From: Candidatus Poribacteria bacterium
Lineage (GTDB): Bacteria; Poribacteria; WGA-4E; WGA-3G
NCBI GenBank assembly: GCA_022826805.1
Contig: JAJDUH010000021.1
Location: 62,001 to 126,000 of the forward strand
DNA: 64,000 nucleotides
Direction of reading: 5' to 3'
Shown: positions 1 to 8,266 of the stretch, piece after piece
Numbering within the stretch: position 1 is the first letter of the stretch
How the letters are laid out: every line of letters begins with the position of its first letter
Position numbers and translations under genes: made by a program
Notes under the pieces: generated by a model
What the model was told of the DNA's origin: nothing
Database searches by the model: none
What the model saw: only the letters and a program-made list of their open reading frames with translations

Positions 1-1209
1 CGATTTGTTCAGCAAGGCGGCGTGCCAGCAGCAGGACGGGCTTTAAAAACAGGAAAAGATTTGATGAAACGGGCACGCATTGCCTACGAAGCTAAGACTT
101 ATAGCACAGCGATAACTATAGCCCGCGCGAGCCGGGAAGCATTCTCAAAAGCCTATTCTTTATCGCATATCAGTATTGAAAAGGAAGGGAGAGGCGTGTG
201 GAATCATTCCGGTCTTGGTGCGTATCCGGGTGATTGGAACCGATCTGCCAAAGAATTAGCGGCGGCGGGGATTAACATGATTTTTCCAAACATGGCGTGG
301 GCAGGAGTGGCACATTACTCGAGTAAAATCTTGCCAAAGAGCAAAACTTTTTCGCAATATGGGGATCAACTTGCCCAATGTGTTAGTGCAGCACGTAAGC
401 ACGGTTTGGAGGTTCATGTGTGGAAGATTACATGGAATTTGGAAGGTGCCCCGAAAGAACTTATTGAAAAGATGCAGGAGGAGGAACGCACCCAAGTCTC
501 CGCAACTGGAAAATCGATTAATTGGCTCTGTCCATCACATCCGAAAAACGTCTCGTTGGAATTGGAAAGTATACTTGAAATCGTAAGGAATTACGATGTA
601 GATGGCATCCATCTGGATTATATCCGTTATCCGGGAAACCACGCGTGCTACTGTGAAGAGTGCCGTAAAAGATTTACGTCTGCAACAAGGCAGAAGATTG
701 AGAACTGGCCCACTGCTGTCTTGCCACAGACAGGGATGTATAGCGATAAGTATATTGAGTGGCGAACACAACAGATAACGCGCTTGGTTCGTTTACTGCA
801 CAAACGGGCACGCGAGGTGGACCCTGAGATCAAAATTTCCACAGCGGTTTTCGGTGGTTATCCTGCGTGTGTCACGTCCATTGGGCAAGATTGGATTGCA
901 TGGGCAAATGCTGGCTACATCGACTTCGTGTGTCCAATGAACTATACGGAAGATATAGACTACTTCTCGGAACTGTTAGTCAACCAACTTGCCCTGATGC
1001 CTAAAGATGTTGCTATTTATTCGGGTATCGGTGCGACGGCTTCAAACTCACTCCTTAGACCAGACGCTGTTATTGAACAGATTTACCTGTCACGTTACTT
1101 GGGAAGTTCGGGGTGGGCAATCTTTGACTATTCCCTCGACATTTCTGAGACTGTGTTACCGGCACTCGCGAGGGGAGTTGGGAAGCGCAAAGCAAAACCG
1201 AGACATTGA
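1..1209 (+). CDS. GHL10-like glycoside hydrolase (TIM barrel), 5' partial
   Basis: This is the C-terminal part of a secreted or cytoplasmic glycosidase-like protein. The reading frame is open from base 1, and the GTG at 22 has no ribosome binding site, so the true start lies outside the window. From about residue 60 (counted from the GTG) the sequence reads as a TIM-barrel domain of the glycosyl hydrolase-like 10 / DUF187 kind: GVWNHSGLGAYPGDW, then an alpha/beta pattern and the hallmark DGIHLDYIRYPG near residue 200, whose Asp is probably part of the active site. CYCEEC nearby may bind metal. The preceding 50 residues are helical and look like the end of another domain. The substrate is not predictable. 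Confidence 0.75.
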   Translation, partial: RFVQQGGVPAAGRALKTGKDLMKRARIAYEAKTYSTAITIARASREAFSKAYSLSHISIEKEGRGVWNHSGLGAYPGDWNRSAKELAAAGINMIFPNMAWAGVAHYSSKILPKSKTFSQYGDQLAQCVSAARKHGLEVHVWKITWNLEGAPKELIEKMQEEERTQVSATGKSINWLCPSHPKNVSLELESILEIVRNYDVDGIHLDYIRYPGNHACYCEECRKRFTSATRQKIENWPTAVLPQTGMYSDKYIEWRTQQITRLVRLLHKRAREVDPEIKISTAVFGGYPACVTSIGQDWIAWANAGYIDFVCPMNYTEDIDYFSELLVNQLALMPKDVAIYSGIGATASNSLLRPDAVIEQIYLSRYLGSSGWAIFDYSLDISETVLPALARGVGKRKAKPRH

Positions 1210-1353
1210 GATAGATTATTACGTCAAATCCGCGCATACAGTGTAATTCTTTGGATGTCCTGCCCGAAAAATCCGCTTGAATATCCCAGTAAAATCGTGT
1301 AAACTAAATTGAACGTGCTATTTCAGGTAAGGCGAAGGGACAAAGGCGTATTT

Positions 1354-1650
1354 ATGTGGCAGGTTCCTGATAAGTGGGGTAATCTTATTGAATTAACCGA
1401 TGAGAGATGGCAGCATATCCTTGAAAATCATTGGGAATTAAGAGAACACCTTGACGAGATTCTTGAGACGGTCCAGACAGGCAGAAGAAAACAGCCCGCT
1501 ATAGACCCCCACAAATATACTTATTATAAGAATTTTGACAATTTACCTCACAATTACACACGCATTGTTGTTATTGTTAAACTAATTCGGAACAATTTTA
1601 TTATTACCGCCTACCCTATAAGAAAAAGGAGATTCCATGAGTCTCAGTAA
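1354..1650 (+). CDS. PBECR-like putative RNase toxin, small
   Basis: A 98-residue protein if the ATG at 1354 is used. A TTG at 1309 gives 113 residues but has no better ribosome site. The pattern LTDERWQHILENHWEL, a central YTYYKNF and a C-terminal IVVIVKL...FIITAYPIRK resembles the PBECR/BECR-fold nuclease families related to RelE and colicin D/E5. The conserved His in ILENH and the C-terminal Arg/Lys are candidate catalytic residues. It overlaps the following DUF2283 gene by 14 bases, the arrangement expected of a toxin-antitoxin pair. The family call is from motif memory and the toxin role is inferred. Confidence 0.55.
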   Translation: MWQVPDKWGNLIELTDERWQHILENHWELREHLDEILETVQTGRRKQPAIDPHKYTYYKNFDNLPHNYTRIVVIVKLIRNNFIITAYPIRKRRFHESQ

Positions 1651-1891
1651 AGACAGACTCAAGATTGTCTATGATCGGGAGGCAGATGTGCTCTATGTAA
1701 CAAAAGGCACTCCTGAGTACACTGACTATGTTGAGTACTCCGAAGACGTCATTCTGCGCTTCCATCCAGAGACGAAACAGTTAGTGGGCTTCACACTGAT
1801 TGATTTTTCCGAGCACTTCGCCAGGAAGGACTCAGACATCGCGCTGCCTTTCGGCGTAGATTTTCATGCCTACGCCGTTCCGCGTGCTTAA
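1637..1891 (+). CDS. DUF2283 family protein, probable antitoxin partner
   Basis: An 84-residue protein with the DUF2283 pattern: KIVYDREADVLYVTKG at residues 9-24, a run of beta strands, then LVGFTLIDFSEHF. The ATG at 1637 is preceded by AAAAAGGAG and lies inside the 3' end of the PBECR-like gene, so translation is probably coupled. DUF2283 proteins commonly sit beside small toxins such as DUF4258 or BECR-type proteins and are predicted antitoxins. Neutralising the upstream protein is an inference from that context. The length is normal for the family. Confidence 0.65.
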   Translation: MSLSKDRLKIVYDREADVLYVTKGTPEYTDYVEYSEDVILRFHPETKQLVGFTLIDFSEHFARKDSDIALPFGVDFHAYAVPRA

Positions 1892-1954
1892 AAATGTTCT
1901 CAATATATGTTATAGGCGCTCTGCTCTACAGAAAATTAAAGGAGATTGTAATTA

Positions 1955-3415
1955 ATGGCTCAAAGACCGAATATTCTATTTTTGATGAGTGACGAACATA
2001 GTCCACACGCTATAGGGTATGAAGGTAATTCGATTGTACAAACACCGAATCTTGACAGCCTTGCAGCATCTGGCACCTATTTTGAGAGCGCTTATTGCCA
2101 AGTTCCGCTCTGTACACCGTCCCGGATGTGTATGCTAACTGGAAAACACGCGCATCGCTGCTCGGCGTGGAATAACGGTTCGGTTCTTTTCCCTGAACAT
2201 CTCACGATGCCCGCACATTTTGCGGAACACGGTTACGCGACTGCCCTTGTTGGGAAGATGCACTTCGGCGGGAAAGAACAACTTAACGGCTTTCAGTCTA
2301 GACCCTACGGTGATCTGCGCGGATACGCCGGTCATCAAACGGATCCACTGAAAACGCCTTCCGGTACACGACTACGGACACGATTGGCAGGGATCACTGA
2401 AATCCCGACCAGCATGCTGCAGGAACGGGTTATCAATACTGAGACATTGGAATACTTACGATCACAACCATCGGAACAGCCGTGGTTCTTGCTTGCGAGT
2501 TACAGTCGTCCACACTTCCCATTGACAGCCCCCAAACGACTCTTTGATAAGTATTGGCCCGATAATGTGGACATGCCCAATGTTCCTCCGGGGCACTTAG
2601 AGCAGACACATCGCTATGCGAAGGGCTTACGAGATAACTTCAACACAGAAGAGATTCCACCGGAAGAAGCCCGGAAATCGCGAGCGGCTTACTACGCATG
2701 TTGCGAATTCTTAGACGAAACAGTTGGGGATTTACTTGCACTTTTGGAACGCGATGGCTTACTGGATAATACAATCATTGTCTACACGACAGACCACGGT
2801 GAGATGGCAGGAGAACACGGACAGTGGTGGAAGTCAAGTTATTATGAGGCGGCGGCGCGGGTGCCGTTAATCGTGTCCGACAGACGTTCACAGGAATCGC
2901 ATGGCAGACGAGTGACCGCACCTGTTGAGTTAAACGATCTTTTTCCGACGTTATGTGCCAGTGCAGGTATTCCGATTCCTGAAGGTTTAGACGGTTCAGA
3001 TATGATGAACCTCATGTCGGGTAAAACGGAGGGTTGGCGCGACACCGCTATAACCGAGTATTGGTCGAATCAGACGACGGGACCGATGCGTATGCTCCGA
3101 ACACCTCGCTATAAGTATGTTGCCTTTCCTGAAGACGAATCCATTCTCTTTGATTTAGAAACAGACCCGGATGAATTCGAGAATCTTGCTGGACAAGCGG
3201 CACACCGCGAGTTAGAGGCATCCCTGCATGAACAGCTCATGAGAGGGTTCTCTTGGGAATCTGTTGCTGAGCAGATAGCAGCGGATCAGGTGCGAAGCCA
3301 AGATTTTAAGGAACCGTGGGGGAAAGGGACACCAAATCAGTATACATTACCGGATGGTCGTATCGTTGATGCGGAAATCTGTCTCTATGATCCATCAGTA
3401 AGAGAAGAAGGCTGA
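1955..3415 (+). CDS. Sulfatase (type I, formylglycine-dependent)
   Basis: A 486-residue arylsulfatase-family hydrolase that removes sulfate esters. The N-terminus PNILFLMSDEH supplies metal ligands (D13, E14). C53 in CTPSR is the cysteine converted to formylglycine by a sulfatase-maturing enzyme. TTDHGEMAGEHGQWWK near residue 280 supplies further Asp/His metal ligands and the conserved Lys. There is no obvious signal peptide, so it is probably cytoplasmic or its leader is atypical. The start is fixed by AAAGGAG upstream of the ATG. Sulfatases are abundant in bacteria that use sulfated marine or sponge polysaccharides, but the true substrate cannot be told. A membrane protein follows 21 bases downstream. 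Confidence 0.93.
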   Translation: MAQRPNILFLMSDEHSPHAIGYEGNSIVQTPNLDSLAASGTYFESAYCQVPLCTPSRMCMLTGKHAHRCSAWNNGSVLFPEHLTMPAHFAEHGYATALVGKMHFGGKEQLNGFQSRPYGDLRGYAGHQTDPLKTPSGTRLRTRLAGITEIPTSMLQERVINTETLEYLRSQPSEQPWFLLASYSRPHFPLTAPKRLFDKYWPDNVDMPNVPPGHLEQTHRYAKGLRDNFNTEEIPPEEARKSRAAYYACCEFLDETVGDLLALLERDGLLDNTIIVYTTDHGEMAGEHGQWWKSSYYEAAARVPLIVSDRRSQESHGRRVTAPVELNDLFPTLCASAGIPIPEGLDGSDMMNLMSGKTEGWRDTAITEYWSNQTTGPMRMLRTPRYKYVAFPEDESILFDLETDPDEFENLAGQAAHRELEASLHEQLMRGFSWESVAEQIAADQVRSQDFKEPWGKGTPNQYTLPDGRIVDAEICLYDPSVREEG

Positions 3416-3436
3416 CATTGTACGTAGGAGCAAGCT

Positions 3437-5440
3437 TTGGAGCAACAATCATCGGAACGGAGGGTAGACACGCGCTCAGTTGCTAACGGTTCTAACAGCC
3501 AGTTACGCCAAAAAATTCGATTTCCTGCTATACTCGTAGGGCTGCTGTTAATAGCCGCGATGTGTGCAGTCACGCCCTACAATAATTACTACCTACAAAA
3601 TACGAAGATTGCGGGCAATCATCTCCCAGTTGGTTCAATTTTCGGTATCCTCCTTCTGATATTCCTTGTCAATGTGCCGTTGCGCAAGTTGATGCGGAGT
3701 GGGCGTTTTGCCTTCTCTGCGCTTGAATTAACCGTTATCTGGATAATGCTAATTGTTGCGGTGGGCATTCCATCAATGGGGTTGTTGCAGTTCCTGCTCC
3801 CATCGCTCGTTGCGGTGCGGTATTTCGCGACAACGGAAAACGATTGGTCAGAAACGCTTCACCCTCACGTTCCAGAATGGCTTGTTGTGACGGAACCTCA
3901 GGCTGTAACAGACTTCTATGAAGGCATCGGGGCTGCGGAAGGTGTTCCGTGGATGTTCTGGTTGGAGCCTTTACTCGTCTGGGGGCTTTTTGTACTTGTC
4001 TTCTATTTCACGACGCTCTGCCTTTCGACAATCCTGCGAAAGCAGTGGGTGGAGCGTGAAAGGTTTTCCTTCCCTTTAATTCAGATCCCAATCCAACTCG
4101 CTGCGGAACCAGAGCGCGGCAGCCTTCTTAATTCCTTTTTCAAAAATAGACTTCTTTGGGCGGGGATGGCACTTCCAGTAGTGTTGCACCTCATTAATGG
4201 ATTGCACGCGCATTTTCCGAGAGTGCCAGAGATTCCACTTATCTATGACATCTATCGCGTCTTTACCGAAAAACCGTGGTATACGCTTGGATGGTGGCCC
4301 GCGATGCGATTTGTCATCTATTTCTCCGTTATCGGGATCGCCTCCTTACTAACGCTTGAAGTTTCGTTCAGCCTCTGGTTTTTCTATCTCTTTTTCAAAC
4401 TCCAATATATTATTATGAATGCGATTGGTCTCAGCATTGGTCCGTGGATTAGTTGCAGCCGTCAAGTGATGGGCGGATATCTTGTCTTTGTCCCTGCGGT
4501 TTTCTGGATGGGGCGTGAACATATCGGCTCTATTTTCAGGAAGACACTCGGTATAGGCGGAGGGCAAGAAATAGATGATTCAAACGAACCAGTTTCGTAC
4601 CGGATGGCACTGCTTGGATTTTTCTTGGGGTTCATCACCCTGATTGTATTTTTAGTTGTTGCTGGCATAACAACATGGGTTGCGTTGATCACACTGCTCT
4701 CTATCTTTATCACGTCTATTGTGCTAACTTGGATGGTTGTCAACGGTGGATTGCTGCTTGTGCAGGCACCGTTTTTTCCTTCAGAATATATTGACATTAC
4801 CTTAGGTTCCAACGCATTAGGGCACAAAAGTCTTGCAATCCTGAGTTTTCAACGTACGTTCCTACGGGATTGGGGCGAATTCATGATGCCGAACTTTCTT
4901 CACAGTTTCAAAGCTGCGGATGAGGTGCGACTGGCGCGTCGGCGGCTCATTCCGATCTTAGGCATCTCAATTGTTGTTGCGGCTCTGGTCTCTGTTTACG
5001 CCTCGCTAACGCTGATTTATGATAAAGGTGCGCTGTTCTTACAGAGTTGGGCATTTGTAGTAGCACCCCGCAACTATTTTCAACGGATGAGCAGCCTGAT
5101 CCAGTTCCCGATTGAGACGAAGTGGGATGAGGTGTACAGTATGATTGCCGGGGCGGGGTTTACAGGTTTCATGCTTTGGATGCGGCAGCACTTCGTCTGG
5201 TGGTCATTGCATCCGATCGGCTATCTGCTGGGAGCGACGTATCCGCCGTTTCACCTCTGGTCGTCGATTTTGATCGGATGGTTCATCAAATATATGGCAC
5301 TTAAATTCGGCGGTGCCTCGACATATCGGAAAATTCGCCCTGTAGCGTTCGGCTTGATTTTCGGCGAATACGTGATGGTCGGGTTATGGATGATCGTTGG
5401 GTTTTTCTCGGGAATTGGTTATTTTGCACTACCATCATGA
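3437..5440 (+). CDS. Large polytopic membrane protein (DUF6784/6785-like)
   Basis: A 667-residue integral membrane protein starting at TTG 3437, preceded by TAGGAG at 3425-3430. It has a short soluble N-terminus and then at least a dozen hydrophobic segments, for example near residues 30-48, 65-80, 94-125, 175-200, 240-255, 285-320, 385-440 and 515-540, with a final pair near 630-665. This layout matches a large uncharacterised family seen in Planctomycetes, Verrucomicrobia and Poribacteria, which I associate with DUF6785/DUF6784. It probably shares a transcript with the sulfatase upstream (21-base gap), hinting at transport or oligosaccharide handling. No catalytic motif is recognised. Confidence 0.7.
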   Translation: MEQQSSERRVDTRSVANGSNSQLRQKIRFPAILVGLLLIAAMCAVTPYNNYYLQNTKIAGNHLPVGSIFGILLLIFLVNVPLRKLMRSGRFAFSALELTVIWIMLIVAVGIPSMGLLQFLLPSLVAVRYFATTENDWSETLHPHVPEWLVVTEPQAVTDFYEGIGAAEGVPWMFWLEPLLVWGLFVLVFYFTTLCLSTILRKQWVERERFSFPLIQIPIQLAAEPERGSLLNSFFKNRLLWAGMALPVVLHLINGLHAHFPRVPEIPLIYDIYRVFTEKPWYTLGWWPAMRFVIYFSVIGIASLLTLEVSFSLWFFYLFFKLQYIIMNAIGLSIGPWISCSRQVMGGYLVFVPAVFWMGREHIGSIFRKTLGIGGGQEIDDSNEPVSYRMALLGFFLGFITLIVFLVVAGITTWVALITLLSIFITSIVLTWMVVNGGLLLVQAPFFPSEYIDITLGSNALGHKSLAILSFQRTFLRDWGEFMMPNFLHSFKAADEVRLARRRLIPILGISIVVAALVSVYASLTLIYDKGALFLQSWAFVVAPRNYFQRMSSLIQFPIETKWDEVYSMIAGAGFTGFMLWMRQHFVWWSLHPIGYLLGATYPPFHLWSSILIGWFIKYMALKFGGASTYRKIRPVAFGLIFGEYVMVGLWMIVGFFSGIGYFALPS

Positions 5441-5459
5441 CCTGTATTTGTCAGTAATA

Positions 5460-5562
5460 TGTTGGGTTTCTCTCAGTAGATTTGTAATACGAGTGTATGT
5501 CTATAGCATCAGTCTCGCGTAAACTGATAGTGTTTGAGGCTATCCGTTCAACCCAACCCACG
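5460..5562. repeat. 103-bp element with conserved TTGGGTT/AACCCAA ends, copy 1
   Basis: Begins TGTTGGGTTTC and ends TCAACCCAACCCACG. The ends are inverted relative to each other. Related elements occur at 21561-21663 (103 bp) and 31591-31691 (101 bp), and a minimal 33-bp form at 63799-63831. The interiors do not resemble one another. Confidence 0.7.
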
Positions 5563-5680
5563 AGAAGAAGACTGTATTTGTCATCCGAATCGCGGATTAT
5601 GCAGATTTTAGATAGCGGTTGGCAATTAGCAGTTAGCGGTTGGCAAGAGTCGGGATTTGGAAAGAATCAGAATCAAAATC

Positions 5681-5764
5681 AACGGTATGAATGCCTTATG
5701 GGCATTCACCGGGTATAAAGCCTATAAAGGCTTTACCGGGTATGAAGTGCTTATGCATTTCCCC
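5681..5764. repeat. Three tandem ACGGTAT/CCGGGTAT hairpins
   Basis: Three short palindromes follow each other, each introduced by ACGGTAT or CCGGGTAT: GAATGCCTTATGGGCATTC, AAAGCCTATAAAGGCTTT and GAAGTGCTTATGCATTTC. The last sits about 30 bases before the ribosome binding site of the next gene. Related units lie at 7061-7115, 21708-21738, 21915-21956 and 29136-29239. Confidence 0.8.
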
Positions 5765-5807
5765 GCCTCCTACAGAAGAACTGAATGACCCTATAAAGGA
5801 GGGCATT

Positions 5808-7010
5808 ATGCAATCCAAGGAATACAATCTTGCATCGGCGTGGAAAACGCGTGCCAAAACTCGACATACCGTTGCTGGGATTCGTACATGGCATGTCAAC
5901 CTGAATCCTCGGGCGATGTCGAGCTCAGGGTTTGCCAAAGGAGCGTGGCAAAAACTGACTTCCCAAACAGGACATGTCGATTGGCGGGGTCCCTTTGCGG
6001 CACAAGCGGGGGCGTTGATTGTTGAAATTACGACTAATAAGGGCTTAAAAGGATATGGACTCGGTGGGGGTGGACTTGCTGGTGCGCTGATTATCGAGAA
6101 ACATCTCCAGCAATTTGTTCACGGACGCGATCCTCTTGATGTCGAAGAGATTTGGGACCGTCTGTATCACATTACCTCAATTTACGGGAGACGTGGCGTG
6201 GTTATTTATGCCCTGAGCGGTATAGAACTTGCCCTCGTTGATCTGTGTGGGAAGATTGTGGATGCGCCTGTTTATAGCCTTATTACAGATACACCGCTTC
6301 TTAAGATTCCCGCTTATGCCACGGGTGGGGATGTCGGCTACTATGCAGAAAATGGGTTTTCGGCTTGTAAGCTCCCTTTACGGAATGGACTCGCGGAAGG
6401 TGAAGATGGGTTTGCAGAAAATGTGGAGATGATACACGCCGCCCGTGATGCTGTTGGCGTGGAAACGGAATTGATGACAGACATCTATCTCCGTTGGGAT
6501 GTGGACTACACGCTCCGTTTCGCTGAGGCAGCGGCTGATGTGAACCTTAAATGGATTGAGGAGGCTATTCCGCTTGATGACTACGCTGGTATGGCACAAT
6601 TGGTTCGTGAAGTCCAGCCGGCATGGATTGTCTCGGGTGAGCATGAATTTACGCGATACGGGTTTCGTGAGTTGCTGCGCTGGAAGGCGGCGGATATGAT
6701 TCAGCCGGATATTAGTTGGGCGGGCGGTTTTACGGAGTGTTTACGCATCGCGCGCGAAGCTGCTGCGGAGGATATTTCGACTTGGCTGCATCAGGCTGGT
6801 ACGCCGTGGGGTTTGCATCTTACTGCGTGTCTACCGATGCCGTGTATGGCGGAGACTTTTGGTCCTTCCCGCGACAGTGTTGAAAATGAGTTGTATCGTC
6901 TCTTACGACCTGCGCCTCAAGATGGATTTTTTAGCCTAAATGATGCTCCGGGTTTCGGCGTGGATCTTGATGAAGCGTTGTTGGAGGCGTATACAGTGGA
7001 TCGGTTGTAG
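5808..7010 (+). CDS. Rhamnonate dehydratase-like enolase-superfamily enzyme
   Basis: A 400-residue acid-sugar dehydratase of the mandelate racemase/enolase superfamily, closest in motif to L-rhamnonate dehydratase, which removes water from a sugar acid to give a 2-keto-3-deoxy acid. The ATG at 5808 follows AAAGGAGGG; an ATG at 5691 would translate repeat DNA and is rejected. Metal ligands are D225 (TDIYLRWD), E251 (EEAIP) and E278 (GEHEFTRYGF). K188 and the D301-H328 dyad complete the active site, with the spacing seen in RhamD. The TIM barrel ends near residue 350. It neighbours an IolE-like gene on the other strand, supporting a sugar or sugar-acid catabolic role. The exact substrate is uncertain. 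Confidence 0.88.
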   Translation: MQSKEYNLASAWKTRAKTRHTVAGIRTWHVNLNPRAMSSSGFAKGAWQKLTSQTGHVDWRGPFAAQAGALIVEITTNKGLKGYGLGGGGLAGALIIEKHLQQFVHGRDPLDVEEIWDRLYHITSIYGRRGVVIYALSGIELALVDLCGKIVDAPVYSLITDTPLLKIPAYATGGDVGYYAENGFSACKLPLRNGLAEGEDGFAENVEMIHAARDAVGVETELMTDIYLRWDVDYTLRFAEAAADVNLKWIEEAIPLDDYAGMAQLVREVQPAWIVSGEHEFTRYGFRELLRWKAADMIQPDISWAGGFTECLRIAREAAAEDISTWLHQAGTPWGLHLTACLPMPCMAETFGPSRDSVENELYRLLRPAPQDGFFSLNDAPGFGVDLDEALLEAYTVDRL

Positions 7011-7050
7011 AATGGTTGTCAGTGGTCAGCAGTCAGGCACAGACTAACAA

Positions 7051-7120
7051 ATCAGAATCAACGGTATAAAGCCTATAAAGGCTTTACCGGGGTATGAATG
7101 CCGTATGGCATTCACCGTAT
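7051..7120. repeat. Tandem ACGGTAT hairpins between convergent genes
   Basis: AATCAACGGTAT leads into AAAGCCTATAAAGGCTTT, then CCGGGGTAT into GAATGCCGTATGGCATTC and CACCGTAT. This is the same family as 5681-5764. It lies in the gap between the convergent dehydratase and isomerase genes, with no T-run to mark it as a normal terminator. Confidence 0.78.
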
Positions 7121-7141
7121 GCTACAAAGTAGCAACTTAGG

Positions 7142-8038
7142 TTATATTATCGAATTCAGATACTGGAGGTTCCGCTTGGCACTCTCATAAGGGCTGCCCA
7201 TGCCGGGTAAGACATCCTGCTCGACGACGATCCAACCGTCGTAGTTCCGCTTTCGCAATTCGGCAATGACTGCTGGGAAATCGACTTCACCTTTGCCTAA
7301 CTCACAAAAGACTCCTTCGCCTACGGACTCAAAGTAATCCCACTCCTCTTCGCGAGAGCGGGCGGCGATATTGGGATGGCAATCCTTGAAATGGACATGC
7401 CAGACTCGGTCGGCGTGCTGTTTATATACCTCGATCGGTTCAACAGCACCACCGAATCGGTAATGCCCTGTATCGAAACACAGTCCGATGAGGTCTGGGT
7501 CGGTGCGTTCCATCAATGTGTCAATTTCTTCTGGCGTTTCTATATATCCTGCGCAGTGCGGATGAAAAACGGTGCGGAGTCCTGTCTCGTCTCGGACCGA
7601 CTGGGCGATACGATGCGCGCCTTCTACAAAAGTATCCCATTGTTCCGATGTTAAACCGTGTTCAGGACGGATGCGCCCGGCATAGTGGATGCGCTCTTCT
7701 ACGATGCCGTTCTCGTCTGACAGCACGATGAATGGGGTCTCACCAGCGGCATCTGCCATTAATCGAGCGTGGTCGAGTGCTTTGGTTTCACCGGCTGCGT
7801 GTGTTTCTGGATCGGCGAGTGGAACGCCTACGAATCCACCTAACATTTTCAACTGGCGTTTGGCAAGTTCGGCGCGGAGATGCTCTGGGTCGGTCGGCAT
7901 GAACCCCCAATCTCCTAATTCGGTGCCGGTGTAACCGATGGTGCTCATCTCGTCTAAGACTTGTACGTAATCGGGTGCTTTACCGTCTAACTCAAATTCA
8001 AGCACACCCCATGAGCATGGAGCATTTGCGATTTTCAT
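7142..8038 (-). CDS. Sugar phosphate isomerase/epimerase, IolE-like
   Basis: A 298-residue TIM-barrel protein of the AP-endonuclease-2-like (xylose isomerase-like) superfamily. The N-terminus MKIANAPCSWGV is typical of IolE, 2-keto-myo-inositol dehydratase. Metal-ligand motifs in order are FHPHCAGY near residue 160, LCFDTGHYRFGG near 187, HVHFKDCH near 215 and the C-terminal VVEQD. It is predicted to be cytosolic and to act on inososes or keto sugars. It stands alone on the minus strand with no other iol genes in view, so the substrate is inferred only from the N-terminal motif. Confidence 0.83.
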   Translation of the reverse strand: MKIANAPCSWGVLEFELDGKAPDYVQVLDEMSTIGYTGTELGDWGFMPTDPEHLRAELAKRQLKMLGGFVGVPLADPETHAAGETKALDHARLMADAAGETPFIVLSDENGIVEERIHYAGRIRPEHGLTSEQWDTFVEGAHRIAQSVRDETGLRTVFHPHCAGYIETPEEIDTLMERTDPDLIGLCFDTGHYRFGGAVEPIEVYKQHADRVWHVHFKDCHPNIAARSREEEWDYFESVGEGVFCELGKGEVDFPAVIAELRKRNYDGWIVVEQDVLPGMGSPYESAKRNLQYLNSII

Positions 8039-8106
8039 AATGCTATTGACTCTCTTTTAAATGCGTTGGAATCAGGCATGTATTTTAACAAGGGTATTCA
8101 CGGAGG

Positions 8107-8178
8107 TTTCACGGAGATTTTTCTGGAGCCTTGATTTCATTGGGTTCTTGAACTCGAATTTGTGTGTTCTCCGTGAAA
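8107..8178. repeat. Inverted repeat TTTCACGGAGA ... TCTCCGTGAAA
   Basis: Arms at 8107-8117 and 8168-8178 are perfect 11-base inverted repeats separated by 50 bases, with an additional CACGGAGG just upstream. It lies in the 228-base gap between the IolE-like gene and the restriction-modification genes and probably belongs to the genome's family of dispersed palindromes. Confidence 0.55.
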
Positions 8179-8266
8179 ACAGATTTAGTTATACTCTATT
8201 TAACGAATAGATAATTTGTTAAAACTATGGCAGATTTTATCGTGAACCTATAAGTATTTAACACTA

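Larger units (their letters stand above)
5441..5807. other. Intergenic, repeat-rich
   Basis: No convincing gene. The stretch holds one 103-bp element with TTGGGTT/AACCCAA ends, a run of GGTTGGCAATTAGCAGTTAGC-type short direct repeats around 5620-5650, and three tandem hairpins at 5681-5764, then the ribosome binding site of the next gene. Open frames here (for example 5497-5718) are low-complexity translations of repeats. Confidence 0.7.

Noticed and set aside
5497..5718. Plus-strand 73-residue frame
   Set aside because: It translates the TTGGGTT element and SGWQLAVSGWQ-type short repeats; no protein-like pattern.
5681..5764. CRISPR array
   Set aside because: Units are palindromes of differing sequence without constant repeats or unique spacers of fixed length; no cas genes are present.
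5691..5807. Upstream extension of the dehydratase gene
   Set aside because: It would encode repeat DNA; AAAGGAGGG directly before ATG 5808 fixes the start.
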